64,000 nucleotides of DNA from Trichopria drosophilae (GCA_030407085.1 CM059587.1:36739001-36803000); one strand, 5' to 3'. Shown: positions 20,389-32,734, counted from the first letter of the stretch. Notes: generated from the letters alone by a model not told the origin. Numbers and translations: made by a program.

Positions 20389-21631
20389 CACTCCATGCTT
20401 GGAATTACCGAGTGGGATAATAGACATAGATAGTCGGTGATCTACGGAAATTAGACTGAATGTTTGTTCGAGTAAATACATATGTAATCAAAAAATAAGA
20501 TTTTTGTTAAATTTCATGACATTTTTAAGAGTGTAGGTAAACCACGAACTTCGCCTTCAGGTACGCAAATACGGTATGCTATTCGAGCGTAAAAGTATTA
20601 CTTTAGGCCCTAGTGGCATAATGTGCAATTTTTTAATTGCAAACTTTACATTGCAAACTCTCTTCATATCTTAAACGCATCAAAAAGTTTTAAAACGTAT
20701 TAAGATATAAATGTTATAAAATCTGTAAATGTAATATAGAGTGAAGTATGAAGTTAGTCAAAAATGAACGAAAGTTTCAAGGAAGCCTGAAAACCTTTGA
20801 GAAATCGATGACGAGAAGAGGACAATAAAATGTTATAAAAAACTAAAATAAAATTGTCTTAAGTGACAGAACATAGCAATTAAAGTGTGAAAATACAGAC
20901 AAAAGAAGAAAGAAATATGGGGGTTGAATTTAATGGTTTATCGTATATAAATTACATTTTCCCGATGTCCGGTTGGCGAATCGCTGTAATTAATGATTAT
21001 TGGCACCTAATAATTAGTCATTATAATCGTATTAAATGAAAAAAAATCGCCATCCTATTTTAGCGTAGATAAATTCAAATGCTAAATCTAATTTGGAGAT
21101 GCACTATACATAGAAAGAGAAAATAGAGACGAAATAACAGAAGCAAAGAATATTCCTAATTTCAATAACGAACACGCAACCATATAAATAAATATTCGAT
21201 ATTCGCTATAAACATATACATATCACGAACATCTTTTCTACCGTTCGTTGGTATCGCATGCTTGAATAATATACGAACGAATTGGCTTACATACTAATCG
21301 AAGTCATTATTGTCTCTTGAGAAAATATTGACTCCGATTCGCAGCCATCTAGTGGCGATTTCGCAATATCACCTACTCGGATGGGTGTTCTCTAAACCCC
21401 CAAAATTCGACATACATTTGTACGACTCTTACCTGTTTAACTTTAAAAAGGTTCTTACCTGTTTATGTGATTTTAGTAAATTTTGACAGAAACATGGTCG
21501 CCACGAAGAACAGTTAGTGGCACTTGATATTTTGGCAGCGTACCTCGAGATGGCGCCGGTTGTTCATCAGTCGGCCAGTGCTTTCTAGCGACCTTTTAAT
21601 TTCCGTGATACTATTAAAAAAAAGTGTGATA
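20389..21631. other. no gene seen
   Basis: AT-rich sequence. It holds a CTCF-like GCCATCTAGTGGCG at 21344-21357 and an AGATGGCGCC at 21548-21557. Nothing else is recognisable. Confidence 0.5.
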
Positions 21632-21908
21632 CAGTAGTCCTTCCCTTATTCTAATTTGTCCCGCCAGGCAAGATGGTAGCCTTCTTGAATTCTTCCCTTA
21701 TTTTAATTTTCCCCTCTCCCCAACTACTTAAATTTACTGTCTCACTTTTGCCTCTTTTTCTTTTGTTGCGCATGCACCGTTATTTGTATTTTGAAAATCC
21801 ACACGTTAACACACGTCAGTGGGAAGAATGCGTGAAGGGAAATATTAGAATAGGAGAAGAGAAAAAATTAGAATAAGGGAAGTTATTAGAATAAGGAAAG
21901 AACTACTG
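21632..21908. mobile_element. pogo-like MITE, copy A
   Basis: CAGTAGTCCTTCCCTTATTC at the left and AATAAGGAAAGAACTACTG at the right, with TA on each side. The interior contains TTGCGCATGCACCGTTATTT. It is closely related along its length to 23468-23733. Confidence 0.9.
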
Positions 21909-23467
21909 TATAAAGAACACGCCAAAAGATTGCTGATACTCTTAATTTGATTTAAAAAAATACTAACAAAAACCTGAAAAATATATTTGAAGTGAAGACA
22001 CCCTTATACATGCAAAATACATTTCATTTATCACCCCTGTAACATATTTGGACTTCTGCATCGTTTCTCCAGCGTTCCCATGAGAGGTGGTGTGGAATTG
22101 TGCTCAGATTTTTGCACGGGCCAAGTACGAGTCCACATTGCATTAAAATTGCATTAGTCTCCATTTACAAATTTAAAACTTAGGCTCTTTATAAATTTTG
22201 TTGACCCTTATCTAAATGATTCGTGATTTCCACTTCAAACCCCCCCCCCCCCCCCCACCCAAACAGTGCAATGGCGTAGGAGAACTTACGTAAACCCTAC
22301 GACTAGGTACTAAAAACACATGTTTTTTACGCTTATTTTTAACGTAAAAGTAGCATCTATTAACATAAATATGAACCCGCAACCCTGTACTCTCACAAGT
22401 AGTTACATATCTTAGTGATTGATAAAATAATAACAGTTCAAAACGAGTGGTTATATTTTATATATGCAGTCATCCAATGAAGTTCTAGAATCTCATCGGT
22501 ATAAAGTCGTCAACACCATCAAACTATATTAAGTACTTCTAAAAACTTCGACACCTCCCTTATTTTTCGTTTTTTCTGAAGTTTGTCCTTCCAACTTTGT
22601 GTTAAAATCGGGCGGAACAGAGGCCTAAGTTAAAACAACATTAAAATGATCCCACTGCATTAACGTCAAGTGAGTTTTAGTAATAAAATTAATATTATAT
22701 TCATCTCTTTACCCATAAACCGAAAAATTAAATCTCAGCGGCGATGTTGAATAGAGTTCTGGCTTTATACATTTCTTTTTATATTTTCCGAGAAGTTTTT
22801 TAAACACCAACTATCACTTGTTCCTCTCTATCAGTGAATATCAATATGGTGTTTGTCTGACAATCTTAACTGTATAAATAAAATGTCTCTATGATTGACA
22901 TCAATGAGGGCCCTGTCTTGAATGATTCTGCTTAATTATTTAACCTAATTTTATTTAAATTGGATAACATTTATTATCGATATCCTTTTATGCGGTATAT
23001 TATTATAAACAAAATAAAAGAAGAGCATATCCTACAAGAGTAATTTACGTCGTATTTCTTCAAGATCAAAATAATTATAAGAATAATACAACGTAAAATA
23101 ACATCTTAATGTTTACTAACGACTACAGGCCTCTAATTGATCAAGATCATATTTGATATGTAAGTTTAAAACGGGAAAGTAAAAGACAAGCAATGTTTTC
23201 CTAATAAGAGTATCTTCCTGATTCTTCTTAGGATCTCGTTAGAGACGATAAACTATTTCCATTGTCTCATGTGTACTCGAGCTTTCTACATGCGTCCATA
23301 CTCTATGATCATAATTAACATCTTAAAATTCATGTATCTAATTTGAACACTCAAACATACCGATATAATCATCATTAAAAGGAAGGTCTTTTTAGACTAC
23401 CTAATCTACATATTTCAATATTTCTACAACCATTCTTATAATTATCCATTTTTAAATAGTAAATGTA
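21909..23467. other. no gene seen
   Basis: AT-rich sequence with a run of 17 cytosines near 22240, preceded by short unremarkable frames. Nothing recognisable. Confidence 0.5.
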
Positions 23468-23733
23468 CAGTAATCCTTCCCTTATTCTAATTTGTCCAGT
23501 CAGGCAAGATGGCGACCTTCTTCCCTTATTCTAATTTTCGCCTCTCACCCACTACTTAGATTTGTAGTCTCACTTTTGTCTCTTTTTCTTTTGTTGCGCA
23601 TGCGCCGTTATTTGCATTTAAAAAATCCACACGTCAACACCCGTCAGTGGGAAGAACGCGTGAGGGGAAATCTTAGAATAGGAGAAGAGAAAAAATTAGA
23701 ATAAGGGAAATTAGAATAAGGGAAGGAGTACTG
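23468..23733. mobile_element. pogo-like MITE, copy B
   Basis: CAGTAATCCTTCCCTTATTC at the left and AATAAGGGAAGGAGTACTG at the right, with TA duplications. Same orientation and same interior as copy A; the short plus-strand frame shared by the two copies is part of the repeat, not a gene. Confidence 0.9.
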
Positions 23734-23735
23734 TA

Positions 23736-24714
23736 CTAGTCTTTTATACAAAATAAATACATTTACAATAAAACTGCACTTTAATGCAGCGATCGGATAT
23801 TTGCCGAACGCCCATCGATTATTCGCTTCAGACTAAAGCGCACAGTAATTAAAATGTAATGAATAAAGATTTTACCCCAATAAATTGTTGGCGCCATTTT
23901 ACTAGAATAATAGAGTATTTTGCATAAGGTCCGATTTATTAATAACAAATGCTCATCACAAAACCTATTACGTATACTAAATATAGAATTGCCTTTAATG
24001 AACCTATTAGCTGTTACAGGAAATCATGCAAAAAGTGTCGGAATTTATTTAAAAAGAGTTAATTCGGCAAGATTTGTTAGCTATTTTACGTCAATAAGTA
24101 TATTTTTTAATCAAATGTTATATGACATAAATAGCTATGCCCATGAGAAGAAAACCCCATTCCATACGACGCTGATTACAACAACGAAGTTATACTCCAT
24201 CACATCGTTATCTAGCATAGATAAGAAAAAGTTAACTAGAACAAGAGTTAACCAGTATTATAGCAACAAAACACAATTAATATTCGGTCATGAGTGCAAA
24301 TTACTTCGCGATTACTTGTTTCGTATGTACAATGGTTAATCGCAAGAACTATGGATGTATTAATTTATTTCTTATGATAAATACATTTATTTCCAATCAA
24401 CAAAATTTTGGATTCGTAATTCGGGTAACTTTTCCACTTCCAGGTACTTCTTCTGAATGTACATTTTTTGCCTTTTCATATAATTATCATGGTTTAAATT
24501 ATGATGGAAAAGATCACATAAGAGGGGTTCAAAATCAAATAATAATATTCGGGTTTCCTAACTTCTTTGATTGTATGAACAAGCAGGCAGGTTTAACGGC
24601 TTGCTACAATTTAACCTTCACAAGTTTAACAACTTATGCAATAAAGAATTTATATGCATTAATCTCTCGGTAAGGTACTTTAGTAGACCAAAAAATAAGT
24701 TAGAGTCGTAACAG
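23736..24714. other. no gene recognised; two overlapping long frames
   Basis: Plus-strand frames of 139 codons (23920-24339) and 127 codons (24290-24673) overlap in different frames. I see no domain, signal or splice context in either. The composition is that of AT-rich background, and the residues are scattered Ile/Asn/Tyr/Phe. I do not call them as genes, but they are among the longest frames in the window. Confidence 0.4.
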
Positions 24715-25123
24715 TACACGGAAAAAAATAATCCAGTGAAAATCCCTGAACGCATTCGGATCGGGAGGATTTGAGAAAATTTGGAGGAATATTACGATTC
24801 AATTAGTAGTAAATGTTTGAGAACTTCAACACAAGAATATCAACTATGAAATTCAAGAAAAATTTGAAACAATTTAAAAAAGAAAGACGAAGAACAACAT
24901 TTTTAATTTTACATTACGCAAATAATGTTATGTAAAAATCCTAGCTCTGACGGATATTCGAACCCGGGTCTGCAGCTGCGGTACGATAATCACACACTTT
25001 ACTGTAGTTTTTATTTCAACTACAAATAAGGTGGACACTCTGCTGGAGAAACTATAACAGTGAACATGCCTGCACACAAATATTTCCGAAGAGATTTTCA
25101 CTGAATTATTTTTTTTCCGTATA
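24715..25123. mobile_element. TIR element enclosing a tRNA-like remnant
   Basis: TACACGGAAAAAAATAATCC (24715) followed by AGTGAAAATC is mirrored by GATTTTCACTGAATTATTTT...CCGTATA at the right end (about 25093-25123). Inside, on the minus strand at about 24945-25015, is a stretch resembling a tRNA with a near-perfect B box. Confidence 0.6.
24945..25015 (-). tRNA. tRNA-like remnant, not a functional tRNA
   Basis: On the minus strand, GACCCGGGTTCGAATATCC carries the B-box word GGTTCGAAT. About 40 bases upstream, CAGTAAAGTGTGTGATTAT could be a degenerate A box and anticodon region. I could not fold acceptor or anticodon stems with full pairing, so I read it as a decayed tRNA or SINE head. Confidence 0.35.
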
Positions 25124-26098
25124 TATGCCATGCTTGCGAAATTAACTAAACGTGTTTCATTCTTGCATGCTAAAACAAAGTCGAAAAGAAAACACCATAG
25201 CAATTAATACTGCGAAATTTATTTCAAATATTCAGTAACACCTTGCGAGAAAATGGATTTTGTAAACAAAGGTATATTTGTTAGCCTCATTGAATAAATT
25301 TTACGTTGATATTCTATGCAATAATTGTTTAAAACGTCTCGTGTGTGGTCGAAAAATGTCGTCCAAAAAGCGAGATGCAGCGTAAGGGGCGAAATCAACT
25401 TTTTCGCATATAATACGAATATTATTTTTCACCTGACGGGGGTTTAAAATTCCAGTATGTATGGCTCAAATTTTAAATTCAAAATGGTGAGGAACTTCAT
25501 AGTTCTATGAAGATTGGAGAAAGAACTCTTATTTAAGAGTTTTCGCTATCACTTAATTTAGTATTAAATTCCTTAGAATTATATATTATTGTCTTCGGAT
25601 CAGCCAATAACAATAAGAAATTTAAATATCACTTACTCCTAAAAATACCTTAAATAAAACACTCTTACGTTATAGGTATTTTTCATCATCGGCATAAGAA
25701 GTAAATGTCACGCGAGTTCATTTTGGGAGTCGAACGCCACCTAGTGTCTGTAGAAGAAACTCAGATCACAAAACCATGGATCACTTTACCAAAACAAAAG
25801 TATCCGATTTAAATTTTGTCGGAACCATAAGACTTCTTCGACATTAATATTGTAAGGAGATATTAGAAGAAATTAACGCTCGATTTTTCAGGCTATGAAG
25901 ACCTCGTTAAGAGGTCTTTTTGGAGATATCTTTGGAATTAATTCAGGAACCCTTTTTTAGGAAATATTAATTATTTAAATAGTTACTGTTGATTGGTATC
26001 ACTTTATTCTAAATTAATTTGTTGAAGCACTTAACTCAACTTCTAAATTTATGTTAATGCCATAACACAAGTTCTAGTATAGGTGAAAAACTGCATTC
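25124..26098. other. no gene seen
   Basis: Contains a CTCF-like CGCCACCTAGTGTC (25735-25748) inside a ~65-bp segment that matches the complement of 32795-32860. Otherwise unremarkable. Confidence 0.5.
25700..25770 (+). repeat. short dispersed repeat with CTCF-like core
   Basis: GAGTTCATTTT, CGCCACCTAGTGTC and TAGAAGAAACT occur in the same order and spacing as in the reverse complement of 32795-32860 (GAGTTCATTTT, CGCCACCTTGTGTC, TAGAAGAAACT). Both copies centre on the CTCF-like word. Confidence 0.65.
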
Positions 26099-26360
26099 CA
26101 GTAGAGTAAAGTCCCGGTATAATTGCATCTCGCTATATTTACGTCCCAGCATATTTGCCTGGTTCCGTATAGTTATATTTGCCTCTCACCGCTCTCTTTT
26201 TCCTCCACCTTGCGGGCTGCGGCCTCAGGAAGGGCCTGCTGTCACGTCACGAACATAACGCGATTCAAGAAAGCGTCACTCCCCTTCTTTTGGTAAATAT
26301 AACGAGACGGGAGAGGAAGATGAGGAATCGAGCGGGACAATATACCGGGACTCTACAGTA
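26099..26360. mobile_element. pogo-like MITE, CCCGGTATA subfamily
   Basis: CAGTAGAGTAAAGTCCCGG at the left and TATACCGGGACTCTAC at the right are inverses. The interior has TTACGTCCCAGCATATTTGC and a CCTTGCGGGCTG patch. A 3'-truncated copy lies at 37858-38060. Confidence 0.75.
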
Positions 26361-28680
26361 ATTGGGTTAGAATTAAAAAATAACACGGCCGATATCCTCG
26401 AAGCCAAATACTTAATTAGTGTTATCAATGTTTTTAATTATTTTGCATCTAATTTCGCGAGTTCTTCAATTTGTATTACGCACTAGATCCAGTTTAACGA
26501 AGAATATCAATAAAACTAATTAAACATCTTGTTTCCCTCGTCTTGCCATTTTTTTATTCCGACCAATTACCTTTATTCATGATTTCGCTGATAGAAATCG
26601 TATGTTGCGGTGTTAACATGGCGAATACTATCAGTTTCAAATTTCAAATGTTCATAATGTGGGTCCGTGTAAACGATATTTATATCAAAATTTGATGTGG
26701 TATCTTTAAATTGCTCCAGTAACATCACTAGTTGGTTTCCTGCAAATCAAATGTATTTTTTTTTCATCGAACGGTGTAATAGGAGTCGGCAAGTATTGAA
26801 AAAAAAAAATAGTGGCGGCTTTCTCGTGCCAATTGTTCACCGGAGGTGTGCGCCCCGTTGGTTGGTTGAATCCTTGCGTTTTCCGGGCCGGTGCCAAGTA
26901 GGTCGGTAGTGCGCGAGACATCTAGTTAATGCGAATTACAAAGCGTTCGTCGCGTCCGTGGGGATACGTCTCGAACATGTGTATACCGTATATTCCAGAA
27001 CCCACTAGGTAATACACTCGGACGTTTAGTGTATGCTCATTGCGCAGACGAATCGCGCACTCCGTCATTTAAGCTAAGATGTTTTATCGACACAACTTAT
27101 TCGCTTTTGATTAATGGTCACAGACAACCTAAACGTAAATGTTAAAAGTGAAAAGAAAACATTCTCTTTGGGACCGACGAGAAAAGTCCATTTATAAACC
27201 CGGCGTAATGGTCCGTAATGAGCCACTTGAGAGTCAGTGTACATTTTCTGAATACGAATTTTATAATGGGGATATTATAAAAACGATGCAAATTCAATAA
27301 TGAAAGAAATATAAAATATTTCATTGAAAAATAGAATTTGTTGATCAGAATAAAAGAACCAGGAACTTGACACTGAAAGGAATTTTCACAGAGAAAATTG
27401 AATTACACGGAAAAACACCATGGTTGTTATAAACTAAGATATGATTGTCTTGACGATACTGTACTGATAATTGTGTCCCTTCCATACTATGGTCAAACCA
27501 ACCATTCTATGGTGGCTGTGGCCATATCTGTTTGAAGGGTTTCCATATGCAAAGTTCTCTTTACAATAGCAATGGTCGACCTATCAATATTTTAATCCAC
27601 CATACTTCTTTGGTTGGTATGTCCAAACCTGTTTTTTCCATGTATAAGCAAAGATTTGTTCAAATTTTCAATGTACTTGTAATCAGTGCCATCTATGATG
27701 TAGATAGACGTTACTAGTTTTTACCACCAACATTCTTAATATCGTAAACTCAAGTACGAGCAAATACATCTGGTTAGGACGATTACCTTCGTTGCCGCTA
27801 GGGGCGATCGCAACACTAGTATCTCTCTTTCGCTCTCATTGTATAAATATTTCGTCGATTTGAAAATGGGAAGGAAGGTTTCCAATAGGAATGTATGCTG
27901 TGTATATAATATCTCCTTTGAAACATGTTATTTGTCAGATGGAATTAGAAATTCGACTTCTAGGTATTCCTACCCTAAGAATTTTTTGTTTCATATTTAC
28001 AAAAACATTATTATTATATTTTAAAAAATGATAGAAACAACGTACCATCAAAACAAAAGCATAAATAGTATATAAATAGTAATAGCTTAGATCCGTTTAC
28101 TCCACGACAGCATTCATTTGTATGTAGTAGTACGATTCAACAAATGGAGATGGTTGACAATGATAATATGTAATTTATTTTTAGTTAAAACATTTGCATT
28201 TCAGTTTTAGTTTTACGCTTGATGCGCAGCGGACATTTGGCTATTATGGTCTTTGAAAACGGCCGGAGGCATGCCCTAGATCTCTGTATAATACTTCGAT
28301 CTAATCTAATCACCCCCTCGCTCTCTCATCTCGCATATCATTTTATTATCATCAAGTTCTGTGCGTGTACAGTACTTAAACTCTGTTATCGCATTAAACT
28401 CGTCTCCGATGAAACATTCACCTCTAATCATAAAGGAAAATATAATTAATTTACGCGTTAGTATTTGGTTTTCCTTATGTTGTTTACTGGCATCGTTTAA
28501 GCTTCCGTTTTTATGGCGACTGCAATATTTCTTACGAAATTTTATTTTTAATATGTCGGTAAATAAGCTCTTTTACATGCATGTATAAAGGTGAAAGTAT
28601 GTGTTGAGGGAATTCACGTTATTGATTGTAAGAAAGTAGAGAGCATTCGCGCCATCTATGACTTCATATGTAGCTTAGTT
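26361..28680. other. no gene recognised; some CG-rich patches
   Basis: The stretch 26820-27060 is relatively CG-rich (GGCGGCTTTCTCGTG, GTTCGTCGCGTCCGTGGGG) and could hold a promoter or UTR exon, but no splice-supported frame is evident. Positions 27415-27640 contain several partly complementary CCATACT/GGTTGG words. Positions 28200-28330 look conserved-non-coding-like, with two adjacent TAATC words (ATCTAATCTAATCACCCCC). CTCF-like motifs occur at 27686, 27791 and 28648. Confidence 0.4.
27791..27825 (+). repeat. CTCF-like dispersed repeat, copy 1 of 3
   Basis: GTTGCCGCTAGGGGCGATCG then CAACACTAGTATCTC aligns base for base with 45873-45911 and 35453-35489. Confidence 0.6.
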
Positions 28681-28687
28681 ATTAATA

Positions 28688-28885
28688 GTGCCGGGAAACA
28701 AAGTTCCGAAAATTAAGACACCCCGAAAGGCCAAAATTTCGATATCGAACGACTCCAACGTGATTTTCTTCACTTTGTCTTTGAAAATTTGGCAAAAAGA
28801 AAGCAAATTAAAATACCTTGGACTCACGCAATATCGAAATTTTAGCTTTTCGGGGTTTTGATTTTCGGAACTTTGTTCCCCGGCC
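28688..28885 (-). mobile_element. 198-bp MITE with 7-bp target duplication, copy 1
   Basis: GTGCCGGGAAACAAAGTTCCG at the left and CGGAACTTTGTTCCCCGGCC at the right are inverses flanked by ATTAATA on both sides (28681-28687, 28886-28892). Its inverted relative is at 52505-52699. Both copies keep a ~65-codon frame starting near AGEQSSENQN; here it is on the minus strand. Confidence 0.85.
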
Positions 28886-29034
28886 ATTAATACCTAGATT
28901 ACAAAACCTGTATTAGGCAGGTTTGTAGGCAAAAATACATTTCATTAGACTCATAACCGCACTGAAAGAAATCTGACAATGGTGCTTAATATACAAATAT
29001 GGTTCCTGATTTCTGACCATCTCAATGATGTAAC

Positions 29035-29223
29035 ATACACTGAGATAATTTTTATAGTTAAAAGCCCCATACTGTCTAGTTCTAACGGGATATACTTGCA
29101 TTATGCGCAAAAGTGTCATACTGGTATTAAAAATGTCCGCACTGACATTGAAAATGTGCCATACTTATCCCGTTAGAACTAGACATTATGGGACTTGTAA
29201 CCAGAAAAATTCTCTTAGTGTAT
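29035..29223. mobile_element. 189-bp foldback MITE, ACACTGAGA ends
   Basis: ATACACTGAGATAATTTTT at the left and AAAAATTCTCTTAGTGTAT at the right are inverses. The arms continue through GTCTAGTTCTAACGGGATA against TATCCCGTTAGAACTAGAC. The loop is about 60 bp. Confidence 0.85.
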
Positions 29224-29253
29224 AGTCTTTACTTACCTTTCGTCAGCAATATA

Positions 29254-29448
29254 CAGTCGAACCCACTTTAACCAATACTTCCCCTTCCGTAGGTATCCTC
29301 ACTTCAAACTCATATAGGCGTTTTGAGGATATTGGGCATGCGTGTCGGTGGAATACAGGTTTCTACATTTCCTCCTCAAAGATTCGTTACCAGAAATTTA
29401 TATACCTCCAACTGTCCCGATCATATTCGTTAACAGGGGTTTCCACTG
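29254..29448. mobile_element. pogo-like MITE, 195 bp
   Basis: CAGTCGAACCCACTTTAACC at the left and GTTAACAGGGGTTTCCACTG at the right, with TA on both sides. Confidence 0.8.
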
Positions 29449-29667
29449 TATTGTCAAATTTAAAGACACTCCATATGGGTATTTAAGGGGTACTTGATAT
29501 AATGTTTTCAGTCACATTTCGAAATAAAGAACAGATTTTTATTCATTTTATTTCTTTATTCTACACATTTATAGTTTCGCGGAAACAGAGATAAACAACA
29601 TACCCTACGTTAAATTTTCTTCGAATTTTTCCAACACTCGGAAATAAATAATAAAGAAAAACAGTTT

Positions 29668-29750
29668 CGACCCCGACGGAGTTTCGAACTTGGGACCGCC
29701 ATAGATTATTCGAAGTTCGCCGCCTTAACACACTCGGCCATTGGCACCAT
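29668..29750 (-). tRNA. tRNA-like remnant, Ser/Leu type
   Basis: On the minus strand, TGGCCGAGTGTGTTAAGG (29740-29723) is a good class II A box and GTTCGAAAC (29689-29681) a good B box, at the spacing expected of Ser/Leu-type tRNAs with a long variable arm. Between them a CTTCGAA loop is present, but the anticodon and T stems pair poorly. Probably a tRNA pseudogene or SINE head. Confidence 0.45.
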
Positions 29751-32398
29751 ACTCGTTCTCCTTATAAATAAGGTAAATATTGCATCGTTTGTTTCTTTAG
29801 CTTTTGTTTACTTTGTACAGCGGAACTTTTCTGTAATTTTCAAGAGTATTTCGATCAGTATTACTCAACACATCTGCTGTATTTAACGAATTTTATGTCG
29901 CTCATTGTAACTTTGAAATTTACCAGTTCAGTAATTATTGAGGCGCTGATCGACAAAAGCTCTTGGGAAAACAGTGAATTTGGTTGACTTTTCCTTTGGA
30001 ATAAAGAATTTACATTTAGCCAAAATAGTTTTATCATCATATAAAAGATGGTTTTTTAAATTAAGTGCAAAATTGTGAACAAATACGTCATAATGATGTG
30101 TAAATGTGTTACGTAATACAGATGTCAGCGATGTGATGAAACATTTACGTAATGTGACTCATTTGAGATCGAGGACAATACACGCTATCGTTCAGAAATA
30201 CATTTCAATCAGAGATCACCAATTCATCAAAAAAGGGAGGTGTTACTATAAATTCGCACTTAAGTGGCGACGTGCGATTCAATCTCGGCGTATTGTTGGA
30301 AACCCTTGAAAACGATTCGAAAAATCCTGCAATTCATGATCGTCTGAATTAATCCAATCACTGAATAGGAGACCATAAAACATTCATCATTCAAATGAAA
30401 GGGACAAAAATTTCAGCATTTCTAATTATGAGATGAAGCTATGTTACCATTGGGCCAGCTTAAATGGTTCTAATAAATAACCATAATAATAACGAAGCCA
30501 TTTTACTACAATTTCCACTGTTGAGAATTTAGCAAAGCATATCATTTAAATTTGCAAAAGAAGCAGGTATGAGTTGCTGAAAATACCAACGTTACTACAA
30601 TGAAGAATTGCACGTATCAGGCTCTGCTGTGCAATAAACGTGTATGCATCAATGTTTGCCAAACTAGGCTGCAATTAGCGAGTATATGTAGTGCGCACAA
30701 ATAAAGACTGAATCCAATTACAAGATTAAATAACAGAAATCGCTGGTAACTAATGTGATCCGAGAAACTTGTTTCTAAAGCATTATAAATTAATAACATC
30801 TATCAACGTTCTTTCTTTGGGTTCTTAAAAAATCGATTTGGTTAATTGTTGTGCTTTATTTAAAACGTCGCGCCAGTCAGTTTCCTTTAACGACTTGTTG
30901 CTAAAGTAACGAACAATGATCGTAATTAATGGGTATAATAGATGAAGGTTCGTTTCAGTGACGTAAATGATTGTTGCAAGTCGTTCAGGTTCGTTGCATA
31001 TATAATGAAAACTAGCTGAATGGAAATGGTTCTTTCACAATTAGTGCCAAATGGTGAACGTTTTTTAATTAAAAATTGATATTTTTATATGATTTCCATT
31101 TCAGTTTGAAGAATGGCATCGTTACTAACAAACCCGAAAACGTTCTATTACATTTCAATCAGCTCTATTCAGACCCCTGTCGCAGGCAGTATCAAAGAGA
31201 TATCAACTGAAGAAGAACATGTGCGAGAGATTGGCGTATCTTCCGCTTCAGCAGCACTATCAAGATTTGAATTTCAGTGGAACCTCAACGCGGAGCAGAC
31301 AGATTGATTTCTGATTCATCACGAGAAGGGTCTTGGGTGAAAAGCTACTGAGACGAAAATGCAGACTGAGGAGGCTGCACAGGAGCAACAAGGATGATAT
31401 ATGGGAAAAGTGGCTGGAGGTGAAGGGGGGACATAAGGGGTCTCATCGAGGGAAGGGTATACAACGCGAAGACGGCGTTTACGTGCACATGCGCAGGAGG
31501 TCTTTTACGAAACAAGCAGCTTTATGAATTACGGACCACCGATACACACAGACGTCGAGAATAAACCCGCGAAGCATGCCGCGTGTAAGTAGTGGGAGTG
31601 TCTTAGGAATGCGGTCTTGCTGCATGAGAAACGGCGCAATATTTATTTTCCTCTTTTCCGCTCTCTTCTTTTTTACGTTCATTCCTCCCTTTTTCCTCGG
31701 CTCTCCCGGTTTTTCCATCCGCAGGCTTTCAGCGCGCGACGACGGACGGCTTTTCGTACACCTGCGATGGAAAAATTGCGATAAACTTTTATTAAAAGCG
31801 TAATATAGAGCTGTGCTGGTCTTTTATTAAAAAAAAAGTCAGTTTTTGTAACGATTTTCACTTTACTCTACTTTAGATTCCTTTGAAATTTCCCTTAAAC
31901 GAGTAGTCACAATAACGACGACGCTTTCCTGATTTTCCAGTCACGGTAATGGAATATTCGTTGTAAGTAAACGTCAAAGTGGGTAATCGTGTTTTTCCAC
32001 TAAAATTATATTGAATTGCTCGCAACAAAGTTCAGATTTGATTACGCCAATCTTCTTACGGAGCTTGTGTACTCTCGTGGGCTAATAGGAAAGACGATAA
32101 CATTTAAATTAGTTGTTGTGGAAAGAGAATGTGAAGATACACTGCAGAGATTGTCACGTGAAGTATCATCTCTGCCTGACAGTAATAGCCCAACTCTCTT
32201 CGCTCGAGTGGCAAAACCTTTCACTCGTTGAGAATCAATAATTTTGCAAGTTAGACGAAAAAGTGTAACCTGTGCTGCAGAGCCCTCAATTATAATTCTG
32301 TAACAGTTTCTTTTTGTCGTGTTGTTAACGCAACTATACTTCAATGAAACAGGTTCTCTATATATATTATGCTTCGTAAAAAAGTTATAAAATACATA
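29751..32398. other. no gene recognised; possible exons
   Basis: A plausible acceptor TTTCCATTTCAG (ending at 31104) precedes a moderately GC-rich stretch (31105-31850) with several overlapping frames on both strands. None has a domain I know. The 71-codon frame at 32016-32231 has a protein-like residue mix (GLIGKTITFKLVVVEREC, LQRLSREVSSL) but no family I can name and no splice signals. Confidence 0.35.
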
Positions 32399-32734
32399 CC
32401 GTGGTCCTCCCAATATTTTAAACTTTCGAGTCAAGGAAGATGGTAGCTTCTTCCTTAAATTAACCCTTCCCCTCATCTCCACAACTGGCAATAAGAGAAA
32501 ATATAAACAGAGGAAGGCATTCAGTGGTCTTTCTTTACCTGTAAGCGCAAGCGCAAACAACAGTCCGCACTCTTTTTAACACATGTATGTATACATATGT
32601 AGACTGCCACTACAAGCGCATGACGAATGGATGGGGAACTCATGACGGGAAAAAGTTAAAATAAGAGACCGAAAAAAGTTAAGATAAGAGAAGCAGTTAA
32701 AGTAAGAGGAGTTAAAATAAGGGGAGGACTACTG
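32399..32734. mobile_element. pogo-like MITE, 336 bp
   Basis: CCGTGGTCCTCCCAATATTTT at the left is the decayed inverse of AAAATAAGGGGAGGACTACTG at the right, with TA on both sides. The 172-codon minus-strand frame 32042-32560 runs into this element and is therefore not a gene. Confidence 0.75.

Noticed and set aside
21673..21876. Similar short proteins predicted at 21673-21876 and 23492-23704
   Set aside because: They are two copies of the same MITE; similarity reflects the transposon, not a gene family.
23920..24673. 139- and 127-codon overlapping frames
   Set aside because: Different frames, AT-background amino acid composition, no motif or splice context. A database search could overturn this.
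24945..25015. Functional tRNA gene
   Set aside because: Only the B box is convincing; stems do not pair and it lies inside a transposon-like element.
32042..32560. 172-codon minus-strand open frame, the longest in the window
   Set aside because: It runs into the MITE at 32399-32734, has no domain, and its C-terminal part is read antisense to a more protein-like frame; most likely chance.
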